From assembly GCA_934444695.1 (NCBI GenBank), contig CAKSDF010000125.1:1-5695 (forward strand): a stretch of DNA of 5,695 bases, in the 5' to 3' direction. Positions 1-5,695 of this stretch are shown here, in pieces. A program made the position numbers and the translations under genes. The notes under the pieces are model-generated. The model was not told the DNA's origin, did no database searches, and saw only the letters and a program-made list of their open reading frames with translations. The stretch is from an uncultured Eubacteriales bacterium (GTDB lineage Bacteria > Bacillota > Clostridia > Oscillospirales > Acutalibacteraceae). The first letter of the stretch is position 1; each line of letters opens with the position of its first letter.

Positions 1-2175
1 GTTAAGACCCCGGGATATTACCGTATGGAAAGGTATAACGACTTTTCCACCGCAAAGAAAATACTCTTTGAGGGTGAAAGCGGAATCGGAGAACGGAGTT
101 ACCGAAACAAAGAAATCCTGCGTGTTGAGCTTCCCGACCTTGACGGTAAATACAGCGACAGCATCCGCTATACAATAACCGTTCTTTTCAACGAGGTGTT
201 CAGAACCATTTTCGCCGAAAATCAGGCCTACATATGCGCCGTGACCGACGATGAATTTCTTGCAAACGAGGAGCAGGATAAACCCCTTACCTACTCGATC
301 GAGGGCAAGGAGTGCGAGGTCCATAAGAACTCCATATACATCATCGAGGACAGTCAGCTTGACCTTGGTCTTATTGTGGCAGTCGAACGCAATCTTCAAA
401 GAATATTTGATATCATCTGTGATTATCTCGACTGGCATACCGAGACGCTGGAAGAAAGCCTGAATCCTCCGCCCGAGCCGCAGCCTCCCGCAACATTCTC
501 TGAACCAGAGGAGGGCGAATCTGAGGACGGCGAAGGCGACAAAAAGGGAAAGAAGAAAAAAGACGGTATCTTCTCGAAAATAAAGAGGGGTATCAAAAAG
601 CTCATAGAAAAGCTCAAGGGCATCTTTAAAAGATCCCCTAAAAAGAAGAAAGAACCTGCCGACGGTCAGGAAACCGATGCTGCAGATCCTCAGGCAAACG
701 CTCCTGAAAACGGCGGCGACACGTCTAAAAACGGCACTGCCGCGGAGGGTGTGACAATTGACGCTCAGGATCAGGGCGAAAACGGCGATTCAACCGATGC
801 GGAGACCGATTCTGAAGAGACTGGAGAGCCGGCTCCGTCGGCCCAAGATGATGACAACGACGGTCAAAGCGATAATCAGAGCAGTGACGATCGGAACAAT
901 AACGATCAGAACAGCGACGATAAAAGCAGTGACGAGCGGGAGCCTGTGCTCAAGAACCGATCGGGTATGATTCTGCGATCGGTCGGAACAGGATCGTCAG
1001 AAAATCCCGCCGAAGAAAGCGGCAGCGAAAATTCTTCCGAAAGCAACGGCGAAAATCCGTCCGCAGAAAAATCCGACGACGGAAATTCCGACGAAGAAAA
1101 GAACGGTCAAAACGGCGCAGGCGGAGAGAACGCCGGTGAAGGAAAGCACGACAGAGAAAAGGCCGCCGGCGATTCCGACGAAGGAAAGGCCGAAGACGAC
1201 AACCAAGGAAAAATAGAGTTTTCGACCGAAAACGAGCGTGTTGTAAGAGCGGGATTTTCCGCTCAGCGAAAGCCTTATCATCAGCGGTATTATATGCTTT
1301 TCGGACGGGACAGCCAGCCCGAGTACATCGACCTTTCGGGAACGCTTGAATTGCTCTCGGAAATGGGAATGAGTCGCAACTCTCTTAAGCAGGCCAGAGA
1401 AGGCAAGAAAATAGCCGAATTTATCGAAGCAACCTATAAGCCCGGAAAACCCGATGCAAGATATTGCGATTTCTGCGGAGCCGAGATTTTCGGAGTTGAG
1501 TTTGAAACCCTTGCCGACGGCAGAGACAGATGCTTAAACTGCGGACGGACGGCCATTAAAACCGGCGAGGAGTTCCGCAAGGTGTTTGAGGATGTCAAAC
1601 GCAATATGGAATCCTTCTTCGGAATCCGCATAAATGTCGGAATCAAGGTTGAAATGGTCAATTCAAAGACTCTGCACAAGCGCCTTGGCGAAACCTTTGT
1701 TCCAACGCCTAAGAGCGACAGACGGGTGCTTGGAGTGGCCATACACGACAAAAACGGATACAATCTGCTAGTTGAAAACGGCTCTCCGCGAATGGCATCA
1801 ATGCTCACCATGGCTCACGAGCTGACCCACATTTGGCAATACATCAACTGGGACCAAAAGGCCATTACCGAAAAGTACGGAAACAATATGGTGCTGGAGG
1901 TTTACGAGGGAATGGCCAAATGGGTCGAGGTTCAGTATGCCTATCTGATCAACGAGCCTGCCGTTGCCAAGCGGGAGGAAATCATCACAGCCTTCCGAAA
2001 CGACGAATACGGACGCGGTTTTTTGAGATACGTGGCAAACTACCCCTTCTCGCAGGGCACGGTTATTGAAAAGCCCACACCGTTTATGAACGTCGACACC
2101 CCCCTTGACAGGGAATATTGCGGCCGCATTGTAATGACAGACGATGTTGACGGTACTTCCGATCGGGCCGAATAA
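1..2175 (+). CDS. DA1-like zinc metallopeptidase with LIM-like zinc module, 5'-partial
   Basis: Residues are numbered from the Met at base 25, but the frame is open back to base 1 and that Met has no ribosome binding site, so the true start probably lies upstream. Residues 1-146 are a mixed alpha/beta region I cannot assign firmly. Residues 147-395 are a Pro/Glu/Lys/Asp/Ser/Asn-rich linker with a cationic amphipathic helix at about 181-203. A small folded region (about 397-475) leads into C481-x2-C484-x18-C503-x2-C506, a LIM/treble-clef-like zinc module ending DGRDRCLNCGRTA. The peptidase follows: H598-E599-L-T-H602 (HExxH), then Y627-E628-G-M-A-K-W, where E628 is the likely third zinc ligand. 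The order of zinc module, HExxH and EG motif matches the plant DA1 LIM-peptidase (DA1-like family). It is therefore likely an active zinc protease; its substrate is unknown. There is no evident signal peptide in the visible part. Another gluzincin family is the alternative. Confidence 0.8.
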   Translation, partial: VKTPGYYRMERYNDFSTAKKILFEGESGIGERSYRNKEILRVELPDLDGKYSDSIRYTITVLFNEVFRTIFAENQAYICAVTDDEFLANEEQDKPLTYSIEGKECEVHKNSIYIIEDSQLDLGLIVAVERNLQRIFDIICDYLDWHTETLEESLNPPPEPQPPATFSEPEEGESEDGEGDKKGKKKKDGIFSKIKRGIKKLIEKLKGIFKRSPKKKKEPADGQETDAADPQANAPENGGDTSKNGTAAEGVTIDAQDQGENGDSTDAETDSEETGEPAPSAQDDDNDGQSDNQSSDDRNNNDQNSDDKSSDEREPVLKNRSGMILRSVGTGSSENPAEESGSENSSESNGENPSAEKSDDGNSDEEKNGQNGAGGENAGEGKHDREKAAGDSDEGKAEDDNQGKIEFSTENERVVRAGFSAQRKPYHQRYYMLFGRDSQPEYIDLSGTLELLSEMGMSRNSLKQAREGKKIAEFIEATYKPGKPDARYCDFCGAEIFGVEFETLADGRDRCLNCGRTAIKTGEEFRKVFEDVKRNMESFFGIRINVGIKVEMVNSKTLHKRLGETFVPTPKSDRRVLGVAIHDKNGYNLLVENGSPRMASMLTMAHELTHIWQYINWDQKAITEKYGNNMVLEVYEGMAKWVEVQYAYLINEPAVAKREEIITAFRNDEYGRGFLRYVANYPFSQGTVIEKPTPFMNVDTPLDREYCGRIVMTDDVDGTSDRAE
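463..1209 (+). other. Low-complexity charged linker encoded within the DA1-like gene
   Basis: Residues 147-395 are strongly biased. A proline/glutamate stretch (147-172) is followed by a lysine-rich block (173-210). Then comes a long acidic Ser/Asn/Asp/Glu/Gly tract (211-395) with imperfect repeats such as SSDD/SSDE; the DNA string agcagtgacga occurs at 880-890 and again at 925-935. This indicates an intrinsically disordered tether between the N-terminal region and the C-terminal peptidase. One non-acidic island (about 308-323, including NRSGMILRSVG) breaks the pattern. Disorder is inferred from composition only. Confidence 0.75.
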
Positions 2176-2176
2176 A
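2147..2176 (+). promoter_or_regulatory. Weak candidate promoter for the channel gene
   Basis: TTGACG (2147-2152) is followed after 18 bases by AATAAA (2171-2176), which matches TATAAT at four of six positions. Transcription would start near the inverted repeat, placing that hairpin in the channel gene's leader. There is no room for a promoter between the hairpin and the gene, so the channel must use this kind of site or be read through from upstream. The match is modest and lies inside coding sequence. Confidence 0.2.
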
Positions 2177-2178
2177 CA

Positions 2179-2236
2179 ATCGGTTAAAGCATCAGTTTGC
2201 GGGAAATATCTTTTCCGGGCTGATGCTTTAACTGAT
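2179..2236 (+). terminator. 17-bp inverted repeat between the peptidase and channel genes; possible terminator or attenuator
   Basis: The arm at 2179-2195 (atcggttaaagcatcag) pairs with 2220-2236 (ctgatgctttaactgat) over 17 positions, with one G-U pair and an uninterrupted 13-bp core. Inside the loop, ggaaa (2202-2206) can pair with tttcc (2212-2216). It starts 3 bases after the stop codon, as a terminator would. However, the following bases (atttaatgagg) are a poor T-run, and the structure sits just before the next gene's ribosome binding site. It may be a weak or read-through terminator, an mRNA-stability element or a leader structure controlling the channel gene. Confidence 0.5.
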
Positions 2237-2261
2237 ATTTAATGAGGAAAGGGAATGCTTT

Positions 2262-4376
2262 ATGAGGAGAAAATTCAAGGAATGGATCAGTATTTTTATA
2301 GTCAAGAATCCCGCACGGGCAATTCTCTGCCTGATTCTGTTTCTTAATGTTGTATTGCTGATTGTTTCGGCCCTTTTAATCTCGGCGCTTTCGCCCGACA
2401 CGCTGAAAAACGACGGCTTTTTTGAATCGATATTTTACACCATAAGTATGATACTTGACGCCGGATGTATCCAGTATGTGGTCGAAGACATCGGCCAGGT
2501 AAGCGTTTCGCTGATTGTTGTATGTCTGCTGACGATTTTTATCGGAATGATCACATTTACAGGCGCAATGATCGGATATGTGACCAACTATATATCAAGC
2601 TTTATCGACAATACAAACGCAGGAAACAGAAAGCTGGTTGCATCCGACCACATTGTCATTTTAAACTGGAATACCCGTGCATCGGAAATAATAAACGACA
2701 TGCTTTATCTCGATTCGAGGCAAAAGGTTGTTGTGCTTGTCGAGTCGCGCAAGGATGAAATCGAAAAGGAAATCAACGAACGGCTGGCAGACACGATCAG
2801 CAGGGAAAATGCCGAGCTTTTAAAGCAATGCAAGGGACTTCCTTTCTTTAAAAGACCGGGCTATATGAAAAGGAACGGCTTTAAACGCAACGTGGTGGTC
2901 ATTGTCAGGGAAGGCGACGTTTTTTCGTCCAAGCAGCTACACGACATTTCCCTTGAATATGCAAAAATGGTGGTCATTTTGGGCAACGACATAAACAACA
3001 CCATATGCAAGTTTGAACATCGTGAAAAGGCCGAAGAGGCGGGACGCGGCAACGCACAGACCATCAAAACTCTGATGCAGGTGTCGGACATTACCGCCGC
3101 CGACTATTCCGCCGACAATCAGAAAATCATTGTTGAGATAAGCGATGATTGGACGGCTGAAGTCGTAAATAAAATCATCAAAAGAAAACAGGTCGATGCA
3201 AAATGCAACATCGTTCCCCTTTACATCAACCGTGTGCTCGGTCAGATACTTTCGCAATTTTCTCTTATGCCCGAGCTTAATCTGGTATATAAAGAGCTGT
3301 TTTCCAATAAGGGCGCGGCCTTTTATTCCGAGCAGCTGCCCAAAAAAGAGGATACCGAATACATAAGAGAATATCTGTCCGACCACAGAAATGCAATACC
3401 TCTGACCTTTATGGACACAAAGGGCGGCTCGCATTTTTATTACGCCGCAAATTCTCAAAGAGAAATAAGCAGGGTGTCTCATATAAATCCCTCCAATTAT
3501 TCGGTAAACCTCAATAAAGACTATTGGATAGAGCAAAAGAACGTAATCATTGTCGGCCATAACAGCAAGTGTGAAGATATAATGCGGGGTTTTGCCGCCT
3601 TCAGAAGTGAGTGGGGCTATAAGGACAGGGACGACGAAATACTGAAGATCGTTGTTATAGACGACAAAAAGAATCTCGAAAAGATGAATCATTATAAGGA
3701 CTATCCCTTTGTTGTCGAGACGGTCGAGGCCGAGATTTATGACAAGGAATTGATACTGTCCACCCTCGACAGGGTTATTTCGTCAAATAAAACCGATACG
3801 AGTATCCTGATACTGTCGGACGATTCTGCCCTCAACGAAGACATCGACGCCAACGCACTGGCCAACCTTGTTTATGTGCAGGATGTCATACATCAGAATG
3901 TTGAAACCCGTCCCGATTTTGATGCCGGAAAGATCAACGTCATAGTGGAAATAATCGATCCTAAGCATCACGATATCGTTAACAGTTACAGCGTTAACAA
4001 TGTCGTTATCAGCAACCGATACATCAGCAAGATGATTACCCAAATCGGTCAGAAAGAGGCACTGTATGACTTCTATTGCGACATTCTCACATACGACACC
4101 GACGACACCGGCGGATATGAAAGCAAGGAAATTTATCTTAAAAAGGTTTCCCGTTTCTTTAACGAGGTTCCGAAGAAATGTCGCGCCGATCAGCTTATAA
4201 GGGCGGTTTTCGAGGCATCGGCCGACCCTGCGGTTCCTAAGGAATTGCAGAATATAGCCATTCCGCTCGGTTATTCAAAGGCAAGCGGGGAAATGGTGCT
4301 TTTCAGCGGAGACCAATCGCAAATAAATGTTGAGCTTGAAAAGAACGATAAGATAATTGTATTCAGCAATCATTGA
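2262..4376 (+). CDS. CASTOR/POLLUX-type ion channel with tandem RCK-like domains
   Basis: This 704-residue integral membrane protein probably gates cation flow across the cytoplasmic membrane in response to a cytoplasmic ligand. Helix 1 spans about 18-43. A pore helix and filter-like loop lie at 53-70 with D66-A67-G68-C69, comparable to the ADAGN/ADSGN loop of plant POLLUX/CASTOR. Helix 2 spans about 80-108 and ends GAMIGYVTNYI. The first RCK-like domain begins DHIVILNWNTRASEII (129-144), like the HTLILGWS strand of CASTOR, followed by VVVLVE and then VVVIVREGDVFSSKQL (211-226), comparable to the family's VICRSG segment. A second Rossmann-like unit starts KNVIIVGHNSKCEDI (426-440). The C-terminus (about 675-704, KNDKIIVFS) looks like a TrkA-C lobe. 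Neither Rossmann loop has the full GxGxxG, so NAD binding is doubtful. The start is supported by GAGGAAAGGG at 2243-2252, 9 bases upstream. Ion selectivity cannot be told from the sequence. Confidence 0.85.
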   Translation: MRRKFKEWISIFIVKNPARAILCLILFLNVVLLIVSALLISALSPDTLKNDGFFESIFYTISMILDAGCIQYVVEDIGQVSVSLIVVCLLTIFIGMITFTGAMIGYVTNYISSFIDNTNAGNRKLVASDHIVILNWNTRASEIINDMLYLDSRQKVVVLVESRKDEIEKEINERLADTISRENAELLKQCKGLPFFKRPGYMKRNGFKRNVVVIVREGDVFSSKQLHDISLEYAKMVVILGNDINNTICKFEHREKAEEAGRGNAQTIKTLMQVSDITAADYSADNQKIIVEISDDWTAEVVNKIIKRKQVDAKCNIVPLYINRVLGQILSQFSLMPELNLVYKELFSNKGAAFYSEQLPKKEDTEYIREYLSDHRNAIPLTFMDTKGGSHFYYAANSQREISRVSHINPSNYSVNLNKDYWIEQKNVIIVGHNSKCEDIMRGFAAFRSEWGYKDRDDEILKIVVIDDKKNLEKMNHYKDYPFVVETVEAEIYDKELILSTLDRVISSNKTDTSILILSDDSALNEDIDANALANLVYVQDVIHQNVETRPDFDAGKINVIVEIIDPKHHDIVNSYSVNNVVISNRYISKMITQIGQKEALYDFYCDILTYDTDDTGGYESKEIYLKKVSRFFNEVPKKCRADQLIRAVFEASADPAVPKELQNIAIPLGYSKASGEMVLFSGDQSQINVELEKNDKIIVFSNH

Positions 4377-4590
4377 TTTTTCTGTGCCGCTTTATAATCC
4401 TGCCTTGCGGTATGCTTTGCGACTTTCCGTTGCAGCATTACCTTGCGGTTACCGCGCCTTGCGGCACACAATTGCGCTTATCACCGTGCTGCATTCGCTA
4501 TAGTTGTTGCCTTGCAGTGCTGACGTTTTTTATAACGTTAGGCAGAGAGCGGACAGCAGACAAAAAGCTCTTAAAATGTTAAAATCAACA
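4377..4590. repeat. Non-coding stretch with four CCTTGCGG-like repeats
   Basis: Between the channel stop and the terminator the DNA contains CCTTGCGG at 4403-4410, 4441-4448 and 4457-4464, and CCTTGCAG at 4510-4517. It can also fold: gcagca (4432-4437) pairs with tgctgc (4487-4492), enclosing the perfect short hairpin gcggt-t-accgc (4446-4456). The pyrimidine- and TGC-rich texture differs from the flanking genes. It may be a dispersed intergenic repeat, a structured untranslated RNA or a decayed gene. A 69-codon open frame here (4373-4582) has no ribosome binding site and a Cys/Leu-rich nonsense-like product, so I do not call it. Confidence 0.45.
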
Positions 4591-4624
4591 AAAATCCTCC
4601 GAGTGTTCTTTCGGGGGATTTTTT
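4591..4624 (+). terminator. Rho-independent terminator
   Basis: The arms aaaatcctccga (4591-4602) and tcgggggatttt (4611-4622) form a 12-bp stem with one G-U pair and an 8-base loop, running directly into a six-T tract (4619-4624). This is a strong intrinsic terminator. It ends the channel transcript, or any RNA made from the repeat-bearing stretch before it, 215 bases after the channel stop codon. The opposite strand also reads a T-rich tail after the stem, so it may work in both directions. Confidence 0.85.
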
Positions 4625-4639
4625 AGTGGGAACGGCAGG

Positions 4640-4668
4640 TTGTAAGACCGGATGGGCTGTGGTATAAT
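4640..4668 (+). promoter_or_regulatory. Sigma-70/SigA-type promoter with extended -10
   Basis: TTGTAA (4640-4645) and a perfect TATAAT (4663-4668) are separated by 17 bases. The -10 box is preceded by TGG at 4660-4662, giving an extended -10 (TGnTATAAT). Transcription should begin near 4675, leaving a leader of about 90 bases before the flavodoxin-fusion gene. Its position immediately after the terminator makes that gene a separate transcription unit. Confidence 0.75.
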
Positions 4669-4682
4669 AAAATCTAAAGTAC

Positions 4683-4734
4683 CGCTAAAGCGTAGAAAAA
4701 AAGGGTAAACCCTCGCAATGCAAAAAGCGCTTTT
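4683..4734 (+). promoter_or_regulatory. Leader with three short inverted repeats, candidate operator
   Basis: Downstream of the promoter lie cgct-aa-agcg (4683-4692), agggt-aa-accct (4702-4713) and the perfect 12-base palindrome aaaagcgctttt (4723-4734). Palindromes just after a transcription start are common operator positions for dimeric repressors, but I recognise no specific regulator's site here. The first two have only two-base centres, so they are more plausible as DNA-level symmetry than as RNA hairpins. Confidence 0.3.
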
Positions 4735-4766
4735 CGGAAAATTTGACTTAAATTTGAGGTGAAAAG

Positions 4767-5678
4767 ATGAAGCAAAAATCAAGATACAATACCGCTCGGA
4801 AAATGCTTATCTTCTGGACACTGTTTATAGGAATCGGCGCGGTGGCCGGAGCGACCGGAATGCTTGTCGATCCCACCGGAAAGAGTATGGGAATGGATGC
4901 TGTGCTGCCGTTTTTTAAGGTGCTGCCCTTTGCCGATGTGCTCTTTAACAATTTTGTGTTTTCGGGAATCGCCCTGCTCATTGTCAATGGCCTGAGCAAC
5001 CTTACGGCGGCGGTTTTGCTGCTTCAAAAGAAAAAAGCCGGTGTGATTCTCGGCGGAATTTTCGGCGTTACCCTTATGCTTTGGATATGCATCCAGTTTT
5101 ATATGTTTCCTCTCAATTTTATGTCGACGGCATATTTCATTTTCGGTTTTTTGCAGGCGGCAACGGGATATGCGGCATATGTTTTTTTGAAGCAGGAAAC
5201 CTTTACGGTAAACGCAGACGACTATCCGAACATCGGAACGGGGGAAGGCATCCTTGTGGTTTATTTTTCCCGAATGGGCTATGCCAAAAAGCTTGCCTTT
5301 GAAGCGGCCGACAGGCTTTGCGCCGATTTGTATGAGGTCAGATCCACCGAGAAAACCGACGGCACGGCAGGCTTTTGGTGGTGCGGCCGTTACGGAATGC
5401 ACAGGTGGGATATGCCCATCGAGCCGATTGATATCGACCTTGAAAAATACAAAAAGGTGGTTATATGCACTCCCATATGGGTCTTTTCCCTTTGCGCGCC
5501 CATACGCAGCTTTTGCAAGGCGTCGGCAGGAAAAATCAAATCGGCCGATTACATAATCGTTCATCACACCGGCGGAAAATATCTTTCGGCCGCAGAGGAA
5601 ATGGACAAAATTTTAGGAATCAAGCACGGGGAATTTAAAAGCGTGCGCTGCCGAAAGGGAAGCTTTAAAGAGCTTTAG
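4767..5678 (+). CDS. Four-helix membrane protein fused to a flavodoxin-like domain
   Basis: This 303-residue protein has two parts. Residues 1-145 carry four likely membrane helices (about 12-34, 63-86, 92-113, 119-141), with Lys/Arg-rich ends at 2-12 and 88-90 suggesting a cytoplasmic N-terminus. Residues 162-303 look like a short flavodoxin: first strand and phosphate loop GILVVYFSRMGYAKK (161-175), a strand plus FMN-loop-like VVICTPIWVFSLCAPIRSF (231-249), and IIVHHTGGKY (263-272) as the second flavin loop. The likely role is membrane-tethered electron transfer or flavin-dependent reduction at the cytoplasmic face. The phosphate loop is degenerate: flavodoxins usually have S/T-x-T-G-x-T, but here it is S168-R-M-G-Y-A, so FMN affinity is uncertain. 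The start is set by GAGGTG (4756-4761), 5 bases before the ATG. The redox partner is unknown, and the gene stands alone behind its own promoter. Confidence 0.8.
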   Translation: MKQKSRYNTARKMLIFWTLFIGIGAVAGATGMLVDPTGKSMGMDAVLPFFKVLPFADVLFNNFVFSGIALLIVNGLSNLTAAVLLLQKKKAGVILGGIFGVTLMLWICIQFYMFPLNFMSTAYFIFGFLQAATGYAAYVFLKQETFTVNADDYPNIGTGEGILVVYFSRMGYAKKLAFEAADRLCADLYEVRSTEKTDGTAGFWWCGRYGMHRWDMPIEPIDIDLEKYKKVVICTPIWVFSLCAPIRSFCKASAGKIKSADYIIVHHTGGKYLSAAEEMDKILGIKHGEFKSVRCRKGSFKEL

Positions 5679-5695
5679 CGTCTTTTGAATATCTT

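Noticed and set aside
997..1281. Minus-strand open frame with a hydrophobic Phe/Gly/Val product
   Set aside because: This is the expected antisense reading of the Glu/Ser/Asn-rich linker codons (gaa, tcc, aac), not a membrane protein gene.
2105..2135. TTGACA...TGTAAT as a promoter inside the peptidase gene
   Set aside because: Both boxes match well, but the spacer is 19 bases, too long for efficient SigA recognition, and the site is within conserved-frame coding sequence.
2255..2257. Earlier ATG as the channel start
   Set aside because: It is out of frame with the channel by one base; the ATG at 2262 has correct spacing from GAGGAAAGGG.
2937..3692. 251-codon open frame on the minus strand inside the channel gene
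   Set aside because: It lies wholly antisense to a frame with clear channel and RCK features, has no recognisable domain, and seems an effect of the sense codon bias.
4403..4517. Repeats considered as a CRISPR array
   Set aside because: The repeats are only 8 bases and irregularly spaced (38, 16 and 53 bases apart), so they do not form repeat-spacer units.
4373..4582. 69-codon open frame overlapping the channel stop
   Set aside because: It has no ribosome binding site, and its Cys/Leu-rich product follows from the CCTTGCGG-like repeats rather than from a protein family.
4779..5567. 262-codon open frame on the minus strand inside the flavodoxin-fusion gene
   Set aside because: Its product is His/Lys/Arg-rich without domain signals, while the sense strand has a promoter, ribosome binding site, membrane helices and flavodoxin motifs.

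Overview
The window reads as chromosomal DNA from an anaerobic, low-to-moderate GC Gram-positive bacterium, most likely a gut or rumen clostridium (Oscillospiraceae/Ruminococcaceae-like). This rests on the protein style, the AGGAGG-type ribosome binding sites, TTGnnn/TATAAT promoters and hairpin-plus-T-run termination. The taxonomic call is an inference. All three genes lie on the + strand, and none is an RNA gene, insertion sequence, phage gene or CRISPR array.

Layout. (1) Positions 1-2175 hold the 3' part of a large gene whose reading frame is already open at base 1. The visible protein has an unassigned N-terminal region, then about 250 residues of charged, probably disordered linker containing a cationic amphipathic helix. 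It ends in a four-cysteine zinc-binding module joined to an HExxH metallopeptidase that resembles the LIM-peptidase half of plant DA1. (2) Positions 2176-2261 hold a long inverted repeat. (3) Positions 2262-4376 encode a 704-residue membrane channel with two membrane helices, a pore loop and two cytoplasmic RCK-like domains, of the CASTOR/POLLUX type. (4) Positions 4377-4766 are non-coding: a stretch with four CCTTGCGG-like repeats, a strong intrinsic terminator, then a good extended -10 promoter with a palindrome-containing leader. (5) Positions 4767-5678 encode a four-helix membrane protein fused to a short flavodoxin-like domain.

How the genes may work together. The first two genes are close (86 bp) and same-strand, so the peptidase and the channel may be co-expressed. 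Both belong to families best known from plants (DA1 in growth control, CASTOR/POLLUX in symbiotic calcium signalling), which makes the pairing the most interesting feature. A membrane channel with ligand-sensing RCK domains next to a soluble or membrane-touching protease could be a sensor/effector arrangement, but nothing in this window proves it. The flavodoxin-fusion gene has its own promoter behind a terminator and is probably an independent unit.
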